Positions 49,703-56,224 of a DNA stretch of 56,224 nt are shown here, piece by piece (the stretch's first letter is position 1; the number at the start of each line of letters is the position of its first letter). The notes under the pieces are model-generated. The model saw only the letters and a program-made list of their open reading frames with translations, did not search any database and had not been told where the DNA came from. A program made the position numbers and the translations under genes. The stretch comes from SIG435 sp045530725 (lineage in GTDB: Bacteria; Bacillota; Clostridia; UMGS1810), in the NCBI GenBank assembly GCA_045530725.1, contig JAZSCT010000033.1, positions 1 to 56,224 of the forward strand. Direction: 5' to 3'.

Positions 49703-51409
49703 TTACATTTTTTCAGGTGCATCAATACCAAGAAGGTCAAGTGCATTGCCGATAACGGTTTTTACACAGTTTATCATAAGAAGTCTTGATGCCATAAGAT
49801 TTTCGTCATCACATTTTACTCTGCAGTCAGGAGCATTGTAGAATGTGTGGAAGAGTGATGCCACATCAAGTACATATCTTGTGATTCTTGAGGGGTCTTC
49901 TGTCTGTGCGCTGATTGTTATTTCCTGAGGATATTGTGCAAGTTTTTCTATCAGGTCAAACTCTTCCTGTTTATTTAGTAGTGAAAGGTCAACATCCTTA
50001 TGTGACTTCACATTGACGCCTTCTTCTTTAAGAGAGTTTATAATACTTGCTATTCTTGCATGTGCATACTGAACATAGAAAACAGGGTTTTCGCTGTTTT
50101 GTGCCACAGCAAGATCAAGGTCGAAGTCGAGATGACTTCCTGCCTGACGGAGATTGAAGAAAAATCTTGCTGCATCTACGCCGATTTCTTCGATAAGGTC
50201 AGAAAGAGTAATCATCTTTCCTGTACGTTTGCTCATTCTTGCTACTTCGTTGTTTCTCATAAGTCTTACAAGTTGCATAATGATTACGTCAAGTCTGTCT
50301 CCTGAGATGCCAACTGCTTCCATTGCGCCCTTCATTCTTGCCACGTGACCGTGATGGTCTGCACCCCAGATGTTGATTGCTCTTGAGAAATTTCTCTTTT
50401 CAAATTTGTTTCTGTGGTATGCAATATCTACTGCGAAGTATGTTGGTATGCCGTTCTGACGGATAAGTACTTCGTCCTTTTCGCATCCGAATTCTGTTGC
50501 CTTAAGCCACAATGCACCGTCTTTTTCATATGTGAGAGAACTTTTCTTAAGTTCTTCGATAGTTTCCTTTACTTCGCCGTTGTTGTGGATGATGCTTTCA
50601 GGGAACCATACATCATAGTGGATTTTGTAGTCTGCAAGTCCTGTCTTAAGTCCTTCAATGTTGATTGGAAGAGCATAATCGATAAGTGCTTTCTGTCTTT
50701 CTTCGCTTGTAAGATTTACAAGTTTGTCGCCATTTATATCGATATAGTTCTGAGCATGAACACCGATATCTTCCCCCTGATAACCGTCTTCAGGAAATTC
50801 AAAAGCATCTTCCCCCAGAATCTTCTGCATATATCTTGCTTCAAGGGATTTGCCGAATTTTTCTATCTGCGCACCTGCATCGTTGATGTAGAATTCCTTT
50901 GTTACATCATATCCTGCAGTTTTGAGCACATTTGCAAGTACGTCGCCTATTACACCGCCTCTTGCATTTCCCATATGCATAGGACCTGTAGGGTTGGCAC
51001 TTACATATTCCACAACGATTTTTTCGCCGTTTCCGATATTTACCTTACCATAATCCTTACCCATATCACAAACTGCCTTCAATGAATCATAGAGCCAATC
51101 TTTTTTTAAGTAAAAGTTGATAAATCCCGGACCTGCGATTTCTGCTTTTTCTATGTAAGTTCCTTCAAGATTGAAATTTTCCAGAAGAAGATTTGCAGTT
51201 ACAACAGGGGCTTTCTTTACAAGTTTTGTAATCTTCATTGCTATGTTTGAAGAGAAATCTCCGTTTTTCTTTTCTTTTGGAATTTCAATTTCGATTTCTG
51301 TATTGAATCCTGCATCACCGAAAGATATCTCTCCCTTATTTTCAAGAGAAACTATTGCCTTTTCTATTACTGATGCAATTTCATTTTTTACATTTGCAAT
51401 TATGTCCAT
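49703..51409 (-). CDS. argS: arginyl-tRNA synthetase
   Basis: Class I aminoacyl-tRNA synthetase of 568 residues. It shows the N-terminal Add-1 domain, EYVSANPTGPMHMGNARGGV with the HIGH-type HMGN, the YINDAGAQ segment, and MSKRTGK in place of KMSKS, as usual for bacterial ArgRS. The C-terminal anticodon-binding DALR domain (VQYAHARIASI..., LFHTFYNAPDC) is complete. It follows the DUF1934 gene by 15 nt. Confidence 0.97.
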   Translation of the reverse strand: MDIIANVKNEIASVIEKAIVSLENKGEISFGDAGFNTEIEIEIPKEKKNGDFSSNIAMKITKLVKKAPVVTANLLLENFNLEGTYIEKAEIAGPGFINFYLKKDWLYDSLKAVCDMGKDYGKVNIGNGEKIVVEYVSANPTGPMHMGNARGGVIGDVLANVLKTAGYDVTKEFYINDAGAQIEKFGKSLEARYMQKILGEDAFEFPEDGYQGEDIGVHAQNYIDINGDKLVNLTSEERQKALIDYALPINIEGLKTGLADYKIHYDVWFPESIIHNNGEVKETIEELKKSSLTYEKDGALWLKATEFGCEKDEVLIRQNGIPTYFAVDIAYHRNKFEKRNFSRAINIWGADHHGHVARMKGAMEAVGISGDRLDVIIMQLVRLMRNNEVARMSKRTGKMITLSDLIEEIGVDAARFFFNLRQAGSHLDFDLDLAVAQNSENPVFYVQYAHARIASIINSLKEEGVNVKSHKDVDLSLLNKQEEFDLIEKLAQYPQEITISAQTEDPSRITRYVLDVASLFHTFYNAPDCRVKCDDENLMASRLLMINCVKTVIGNALDLLGIDAPEKM

Positions 51410-51424
51410 TTTCTTTTTCCTTTC

Positions 51425-51847
51425 CTATGCATTCTTTATACTTATGTCAAACGTGTTGGATCCCAGATATTCCTCGTTGATGTCAATGTTGTATTCAATA
51501 TTGATGTGACCGCCGTTGTCATCAACATCCACATCCACTTTGTCTGTGAGGATTCCCACCACAAGATTTCCGAATCCTGTGTCATAGTATGATGTGGTCT
51601 TTTTGTCTTTGATAAAGAGCATCTGATTGTTAACCATACCGTTTCTTATCAGAGTGACTCTTTTCGGTTCGATTTCCAGGGTTGTTGTAGTACCTGTCAT
51701 ACCTGTCATTTCTGTTTCTTCATATGTGGCATAATATTTTGAATTATCTTTATAAAAGAGCCCCTCTGTCACAAGTTCAATATCGTTATTTTCGTCAAAC
51801 TGAGACTGCAGTCCCTTTATGGAGATAAGTACATTTCTCTTCTTCAT
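51425..51847 (-). CDS. DUF1934 beta-barrel protein (YwiB-like)
   Basis: A 140-residue protein of the YwiB/DUF1934 family, predicted as a small beta-barrel related to lipocalin-like folds. The alternating pattern and the segments KYYATYEETEMTGMTGTTTTLEI and NNQMLFIKDKKTTSYYDTGFG are characteristic. Function is not known. Its place directly upstream of argS is conserved in many Firmicutes. Confidence 0.88.
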   Translation of the reverse strand: MKKRNVLISIKGLQSQFDENNDIELVTEGLFYKDNSKYYATYEETEMTGMTGTTTTLEIEPKRVTLIRNGMVNNQMLFIKDKKTTSYYDTGFGNLVVGILTDKVDVDVDDNGGHINIEYNIDINEEYLGSNTFDISIKNA

Positions 51848-51855
51848 ATGTCCTC

Positions 51856-52665
51856 CTAAAAGATTTCTATATCTATTTTCTGTACAGAATCATCGATTTT
51901 TCTTCCTAAGAATTTGTCTGCTACATTTATGAAACTGTCAGCAGAATCACTTACAAAGAACTTATACTGCTCTTTTTGCTTATCTGATGAAAGCATATCC
52001 ATGTTTTTAAGATAATCTGATACAAACTGTGCTGTTGCAGCACCTGAGTCAATGAGTTTCACATCATTTCCCACTACTCTTCTTATAGTATTTGTAAGAA
52101 GGGGATAGTGTGTGCATCCAAGGATAAGAGTATCCACTTCGTTATCAATGAAAGGTTTGAGATAATCCTTTGCTATAAGATAACTTGCCTCAGTATCTGC
52201 CATATCGTTTTCTACCAGAGGGACAAACATAGGACAAGCCACAGAAGTAGTCTCTGTCACAGGAGCAATTTCTTTTATCGCCTGTTCATATTTGCCGCTT
52301 TTTACAGTACCTACAGTGCCGATGATGCCTATTTTGTTATTCTCTGTAGCATTGACTGCCGCAATGGCAGATGCATCTACCACACCTATGATAGGAATGT
52401 TGTAGATTTTTCTTAAAGTGGGGATTGCAACGGTACTTACCGTTCCGCAGGCAATGACCACCGCCTTGATGTCGTGTGTCATAAGGAAGTTCATATCGTC
52501 AATGGCATATTTTTTAATTGTTTCCTGTGAACGGGTACCATAGGGCACTCTTCCTGTGTCGCCAAAATATACTATGTTTTCGTCAGGAAGTTTTTTCATA
52601 AGTTCTTTTACGAAGGTAAGCCCTCCTACACCCGAGTCAAAAACTCCAATATATCTGTTATCCAT
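51856..52665 (-). CDS. murI: glutamate racemase
   Basis: Supplies D-glutamate for peptidoglycan. The 269-residue cofactor-independent racemase has GVFDSGVGGLTF at the N-terminus, FGDTGRVPYG, the first catalytic cysteine in VIACGTVSTVA, and the second in LILGCTHYPLL, so the two-base mechanism is intact. It is preceded by ddl (20 nt), which forms the D-Ala-D-Ala dipeptide, giving a coherent cell-wall precursor pair. Confidence 0.97.
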   Translation of the reverse strand: MDNRYIGVFDSGVGGLTFVKELMKKLPDENIVYFGDTGRVPYGTRSQETIKKYAIDDMNFLMTHDIKAVVIACGTVSTVAIPTLRKIYNIPIIGVVDASAIAAVNATENNKIGIIGTVGTVKSGKYEQAIKEIAPVTETTSVACPMFVPLVENDMADTEASYLIAKDYLKPFIDNEVDTLILGCTHYPLLTNTIRRVVGNDVKLIDSGAATAQFVSDYLKNMDMLSSDKQKEQYKFFVSDSADSFINVADKFLGRKIDDSVQKIDIEIF

Positions 52666-52685
52666 CCAAACTACCTCTCAAAGGA

Positions 52686-53753
52686 TTATTTCAAGCCGAA
52701 TTCTATCACATTGTCAAGGATTTCTGCATAAGTCATACCTTCGTTCATAAAAAGTTTCGGATACATACTTATGCTTGTAAATCCGGGAAGAGTATTTATT
52801 TCATTTATTCTTATGATGCCTTTTTTGTCATCACAGAAAAAATCTACTCTTGAAAGCCCCGTCCCGTCAAGTGCTTCAAATGCTTTTATTGCAAGATGAC
52901 GGATTTTATCCCCACAGTTATTCTCAAATTCTGCAGGAATTACGAGACCGCTTTCTACCTTGTTGGAATATTTCGCCTCGAAATCATAGAATTCATTTGC
53001 CGCAAGGATTTCTCCCACACAGGACGCCTTGATGTTGCCTCTTCGTCCCATAACGGCACATTCTACTTCTCTTCCTTCGAGGAATTCTTCTACTATTATT
53101 CTTCTGTCATATGTAAATGCAGAACGGATTGATTTCTCAAGTTCTTCTCTTGTTTTTGCCTTGCCGATTCCTATGGAAGAGCCTGCATTTGAAGGCTTTA
53201 CAAACATAGGATATCCAAGTTTCTTTTCACATTCATCCATAATGGAATCAAGGTTTTCAAGTTGGTAGTCGTTGATTGTTACCCAGTCAGCCTGATCGAT
53301 GCCTGCCTCTTTGAATACAATTTTGGTATATGCTTTGTCCATACTCACACAGGAACAAAGCACACCAACGCCCACATATTTCATTCCCGCCATTTCGAGA
53401 AGTCCCTGAAGTTTGCCGTCTTCGCCGTTAGATCCGTGAAGAACAGGGAATACAATATCTGTTTTGATTTTTGTAACCATTCCATCCTTGTCTGTCACTA
53501 TAAAGGAACTGTCCTTTTCGCCTAAGTCAGGAGACACTTTTTTGAGATCGTCAGAATACCATTTGTCATTTATTATAAGACTTGTATCTTTGTCAAAGAG
53601 TCGCCACTTTCCGTCTCTTGTGATGCCTATTGTAGTTATGTCATATTTATTTTTGTCAAGATTTTCAAGTACAGATGTAACGGATCTTAAAGAGATTTCA
53701 TATTCGGTGGATTCGCCGCCGAACAAAACACACAGATTGATTTTTTCTGTCAT
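52686..53753 (-). CDS. ddl: D-alanine--D-alanine ligase
   Basis: ATP-grasp ligase of 355 residues making D-Ala-D-Ala. Key segments are the N-terminal LFGGESTEYEISLRS, HGSNGEDGKLQGLLEMAG, the ATP-grasp lysine regions YPMFVKPSNAGSSIG, VEEFLEGREVECAV, and the metal-binding RVDFF...INEINTLPGFTSISMYP. The extended form of about 350 residues is usual for Gram-positives. In the omega-loop region, FEAKYS is compatible with the D-Ala (not D-Lac) type. CCGGAGG lies upstream. First gene of its operon. Confidence 0.97.
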   Translation of the reverse strand: MTEKINLCVLFGGESTEYEISLRSVTSVLENLDKNKYDITTIGITRDGKWRLFDKDTSLIINDKWYSDDLKKVSPDLGEKDSSFIVTDKDGMVTKIKTDIVFPVLHGSNGEDGKLQGLLEMAGMKYVGVGVLCSCVSMDKAYTKIVFKEAGIDQADWVTINDYQLENLDSIMDECEKKLGYPMFVKPSNAGSSIGIGKAKTREELEKSIRSAFTYDRRIIVEEFLEGREVECAVMGRRGNIKASCVGEILAANEFYDFEAKYSNKVESGLVIPAEFENNCGDKIRHLAIKAFEALDGTGLSRVDFFCDDKKGIIRINEINTLPGFTSISMYPKLFMNEGMTYAEILDNVIEFGLK

Positions 53754-53795
53754 AAATATGCCTCCGGAAAAATATAAAAATATACATTATATAAT

Positions 53796-53823
53796 AGTAT
53801 ATCATAAATAATCACAAAATCAA
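53796..53823 (-). promoter_or_regulatory. extended -10 promoter of ddl operon
   Basis: On the minus strand TTGATT, 16-bp spacer and TGATATACT (extended -10). Predicted start near 53789, about 36 nt before the ddl ATG. Confidence 0.65.
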
Positions 53824-53865
53824 ATACTATTGATAAAAAAATTTATACAAATTTTCAAAAAAACA

Positions 53866-53895
53866 TTGTCAACTTTTTATTATTTATGATAGAAT
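53866..53895 (+). promoter_or_regulatory. promoter of dnaD-dnaI
   Basis: TTGTCA and TAGAAT are separated by 18 bp. Predicted start near 53902. Confidence 0.5.
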
Positions 53896-53970
53896 AGACT
53901 TGATAATGTTATAACTGTTGTATTTTGCATCATATTATAATGATTTTGATTGATAAACGGAGAAAGAAAA

Positions 53971-54942
53971 ATGGCAGGACTAAAGATAAATTTTAAGAAA
54001 ATTCAGGAGTTTCCATTGTCTGTTCAGTTTGTGGATAACTATATGTGTCAGGCAAATCCCACCTATGTGAAGGTGTATATATATGCCCTGAGGCTCAGTT
54101 TCGACAATCATGTACAGTTTTCTCTTGAAAAAATCGCAGAAAGCCTTCAGATACTGGAAAGCGACGTGGTAAATGCCCTTGAATACTGGGATACTCAGGG
54201 TGTGGTTAAATTTTTGAAAAAAGATGATAACTATACGTTGGAATTCTGTGATATGACACAAAAGGATGTTCAGAAGAGTAAGGAAACACCCTTTACAAAA
54301 CCTGTATATACTTCCAGAGAAATCAATGCTACCATTAAGTCTGATTCAGAACTTGCCCAGATGTACAAAGTGGCGGAAAGTATATTTGGAAGACCCCTTT
54401 CGCCATCGGAAGTGAAGACTCTGTATGGGTTCTATGATTACCTTTCTTTGCCTACAGATGTGATTCTTGTGATTGTGGAATACTGCACATCAATGGAGAA
54501 GACAAGTATCAGATATATGGAGAAGGTGGCAATCAACTGGTCTGAAAGCGGAATAACCACTTTTGATGCTGCACAGACTCACCTTAATGCTCTCAAAGAA
54601 CAGAATGAAATTCTCGGTGAGATAAAAAAGATTCTGCAGATATCGGGCAGGAAGTTTACCGATTCTGAGATGAAATACATAACCGACTGGCTTGACAATC
54701 TTAAGGCAAGTCTTGAGCAGATTAAAGAAGCATACGACATTACAATACTCAATACTACGAAACTATCTTACCAATATATGAACAAAGTACTTGTATCTAT
54801 TGTAAACGGCACCAAGCCTGAAGTGAAAACCCCTGTGAAAAAAGTGAAGACAAACTTCAATAACTTCTCATCAGGAAGACAAATGACCGACAGGGAAAAG
54901 GAACTTCTTAAGAAACAGATGGAAGTTCTTTCCAATAAATAG
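53971..54942 (+). CDS. dnaD: DnaD-domain replication protein
   Basis: A 323-residue primosomal protein of the DnaD/DnaB (Gram-positive) family. The N-terminal winged-helix-like domain (LPSVQ.. region, VYIYALRLSFDNHVQFSLEKIAESL) is followed by two DnaD-like (DDBH2) helical repeats: FGRPLSPSEVKTLYGFYDYLSLPTDVI with YMEKVAINW, and SGRKFTDSEMKYITDWLDNL with YMNKVLVSI. These proteins remodel DNA and recruit the helicase loader at oriC or restart sites. GGAG is 8 nt before ATG 53971. dnaI follows after 17 nt, which fits joint function. Confidence 0.93.
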   Translation: MAGLKINFKKIQEFPLSVQFVDNYMCQANPTYVKVYIYALRLSFDNHVQFSLEKIAESLQILESDVVNALEYWDTQGVVKFLKKDDNYTLEFCDMTQKDVQKSKETPFTKPVYTSREINATIKSDSELAQMYKVAESIFGRPLSPSEVKTLYGFYDYLSLPTDVILVIVEYCTSMEKTSIRYMEKVAINWSESGITTFDAAQTHLNALKEQNEILGEIKKILQISGRKFTDSEMKYITDWLDNLKASLEQIKEAYDITILNTTKLSYQYMNKVLVSIVNGTKPEVKTPVKKVKTNFNNFSSGRQMTDREKELLKKQMEVLSNK

Positions 54943-54959
54943 AAAGAGGGTGACAGAAA

Positions 54960-55940
54960 GTGAATATTGACAGCGAAGCATTGAGAGAATTAAAAGAGCA
55001 ACTTTCCAGAGAAAGAGCAGAAAGAGAACAGAATGCCGTAAATGAAAAAAACAGAATATATGCCCTTTATCCTGAGATAGAAGAAGTGGATAAGGAAATT
55101 TCCCTTACTGCACTTAAAACTGCCTACAAGATTACCGAAACAGGAAGAACCGTTGAGGATGTTGCATCGGAAATGGTAAATACACTAAACAACCTTAAGG
55201 CAAAAAAGAAAGAATATCTTAGAAAATATGGCATTTCTGAGGATTATGCCAAACCGAAATATGCCTGTGAGGAGTGTTCTGATACGGGATTTTCGGATGG
55301 AAAGATGTGTATCTGTCTTAAGAAAAAGATTGCAGAATATGTGTATTCCAAATCCACTATATCACTTCTGAATAAAGATGATACTTTTGATAAGTTCAAC
55401 CTTGCCTACTATTCATCTGATGTTAATCCTGAAATCGGCGTATCACCCAGAATGGCAGCCAACGCGGCATATATCGCCTGCAGGAATTTCTGTGACAATT
55501 TCGAAGGAGAGAAGAAAAGCCTCTATATTTATGGCCCTACAGGTGTGGGCAAGACCTTTGTCACAAGTTGTATTACCAATTACCTTATAGAAAAGGGGAT
55601 TGCGGTATTATATCACAGCGCATACCGCTTGTTCAGTTTTGTAGATGATTACAAATTCAACAGAGTACCGAGAGATAACTATAAGGCGGATTATGATCTT
55701 ATATATGATGCGGATTTGCTTATAATAGACGATCTCGGTACAGAGTTTATAAACTCCAATTCCCAGGCGGTGCTTTTTGATATACTTAATACCCGTTATC
55801 AGACAGGTAAAAAGACCGTCATCAGTACAAACCTTTCACTTGCAGAAATAGATGGTGTATATTCAGAAAGAATTTCCTCAAGAATAGCGGGAAATTATAT
55901 TACGCTTAATCTGTTTGGGGAGGATATAAGATTTAAATAA
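54960..55940 (+). CDS. dnaI: helicase loader, DnaI/DnaC-like AAA+ protein
   Basis: A 326-residue AAA+ ATPase that loads the replicative helicase. The N-terminal helical part is followed by a cysteine module (C103, C106, C117, C119 in CEECSDTGF...CIC) like the zinc-binding domain of DnaI, then Walker A GPTGVGKT (192-199), Walker B LLIIDDLG, and sensor residues near VISTNLS and SRI. The start codon is GTG with GAGGGTG upstream. It is paired with dnaD and ends at a strong terminator. Confidence 0.94.
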   Translation: MNIDSEALRELKEQLSRERAEREQNAVNEKNRIYALYPEIEEVDKEISLTALKTAYKITETGRTVEDVASEMVNTLNNLKAKKKEYLRKYGISEDYAKPKYACEECSDTGFSDGKMCICLKKKIAEYVYSKSTISLLNKDDTFDKFNLAYYSSDVNPEIGVSPRMAANAAYIACRNFCDNFEGEKKSLYIYGPTGVGKTFVTSCITNYLIEKGIAVLYHSAYRLFSFVDDYKFNRVPRDNYKADYDLIYDADLLIIDDLGTEFINSNSQAVLFDILNTRYQTGKKTVISTNLSLAEIDGVYSERISSRIAGNYITLNLFGEDIRFK

Positions 55941-55948
55941 AAGAGTGC

Positions 55949-55982
55949 AAAAACTCCTTCGACGATAATCGAAGGAGTTTTT
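55949..55982 (+). terminator. intrinsic terminator of dnaD-dnaI
   Basis: A 14-bp perfect stem (arms 55949-55962 and 55969-55982) ending in five T residues, with a six-base loop. Confidence 0.9.
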
Positions 55983-56021
55983 ACTTTAAAGGAACAAAAG
56001 AGAAAAATATTAGAATTACAG

Positions 56022-56050
56022 TTGTAGAGAATATATATCCTTTCTAGAAT
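56022..56050 (+). promoter_or_regulatory. promoter of structured RNA at right edge
   Basis: TTGTAG and TAGAAT are separated by 17 bp. The predicted start near 56057 coincides with the beginning of a strongly folded region and follows a terminator, so the RNA is an independent transcript. Confidence 0.55.
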
Positions 56051-56052
56051 GT

Positions 56053-56224
56053 GTCTCAGGGCTTTTTCGCCGTGAGAGTATTCGGGAGAGTGAAAAGGGT
56101 TTGAGACGGACAAACAGAGCCAAAGTTGTATGTTTATACTACGCAGGCGAATGTTTGTTCGTAACATTCCGGAGCAAAAACAGAGAAAACCATCTGCGAT
56201 AAGATGGTTTTCAACCAAAAGGAA
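56053..56224 (+). ncRNA. structured RNA or 5' leader, truncated by window edge
   Basis: No open reading frame of note is present. Folding by eye gives an outer helix GTCTCA/TGAGAC (56053-56058 with 56102-56107) enclosing a 9-bp helix (56062-56070 with 56090-56098), a hairpin GTAT/ATAC (56128-56139), a 7-bp hairpin GAATGTT/AACATTC (56149-56169), and a final 11-bp hairpin (56185-56195 with 56202-56212) with only four T residues. The last bases, AAAAGGAA, could be the ribosome-binding site of a gene just outside. The arrangement is compatible with a raiA-type leader RNA, but that is a guess from memory of its size and setting. Confidence 0.5.

Noticed and set aside
1..56224. CRISPR arrays, prophage, transposase genes, tRNA or rRNA
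   Set aside because: No regularly spaced direct repeats, integrase or transposase motifs, or cloverleaf/rRNA signatures were found on either strand.

Overview
The window reads as a chromosomal stretch from a strictly anaerobic, low-GC, endospore-forming Gram-positive bacterium of the class Clostridia. The evidence is PolC-type DNA polymerase III, SpoIIID, class III (oxygen-sensitive) ribonucleotide reductase with its activase, pyruvate:ferredoxin oxidoreductase, a small 2[4Fe-4S] ferredoxin, Pta-AckA acetate production, RicT, RqcH, YlxM and the DnaD/DnaI replication proteins. Genes are densely packed, mostly housekeeping, and preceded by sigma-A-like promoters with 16-18 bp spacers. I see no prophage, insertion sequence, CRISPR array, tRNA or rRNA. 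The genus cannot be fixed from the sequence alone.

Layout. 1-11.4 kb (+): coaX and a small membrane protein, a divergent Orn/Lys/Arg decarboxylase-like protein, holB-ricT, a ferredoxin, trmN6-rsmI, polC and a short membrane protein; this is the Bacillus yaaO-holB-yaaT-yabB-yabC neighbourhood with genes lost and a ferredoxin inserted. 11.4-16.6 kb: an unrecognised gene on the minus strand, then yesL-like, yaiI, pta-ackA and yceD-rpmF. 16.8-26.7 kb (+): HAD phosphatase, DUF512 protein, der, plsY, gpsA, pgi, then nrdD-nrdG-dut behind NrdR-like boxes. 26.7-31.4 kb (mixed): pnuC behind a leader RNA that looks like a riboswitch, a patatin-like protein, dapA, a low-molecular-weight phosphatase, a 59-residue DUF4250 protein, a TVP38-type membrane protein and rpsT. 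31.6-44.2 kb (mostly minus): a small unknown gene, an AraC-type regulator with a degenerate receiver next to a six-hairpin glycosidase-like protein, ylxM-ffh-rpsP-khpA-rimM, prsW, spoIIID, glnA, a DMT transporter and rqcH. 44.4-47.9 kb (+): nifJ. 48.1-53.8 kb (minus): ddl-murI-DUF1934-argS-ctpA. 53.9-55.9 kb (+): dnaD-dnaI, then the start of a structured RNA that runs to the window edge.

How the genes work together. NifJ, the ferredoxin and Pta-AckA form a pyruvate to acetate plus ATP route with reduced ferredoxin as by-product. NrdDG and Dut balance dNTP pools for PolC, HolB and the DnaD/DnaI helicase-loading system. Ffh, YlxM, S16, KhpA, RimM, S20, L32, YceD, Der, RsmI, TrmN6, ArgS and RqcH cover ribosome assembly, modification, targeting and rescue. 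MurI, Ddl and DapA supply peptidoglycan precursors, and PlsY/GpsA supply phospholipid precursors.

The most interesting material is non-coding: (1) the pnuC leader, with a promoter, a three-way-junction fold and a mutually exclusive intrinsic terminator, matching no riboswitch class I know; (2) two dispersed perfect palindromes with a GACGGT loop whose stems differ by a compensatory base-pair change; (3) a GC-rich multi-hairpin element between glnA and the DMT transporter; (4) a promoter-driven structured RNA at the right edge; (5) a pair of NrdR-like boxes 32 bp apart upstream of nrdD; and (6) a promoter partly buried in a terminator upstream of ylxM-ffh. All structures were read by eye and no energies or database searches were run.
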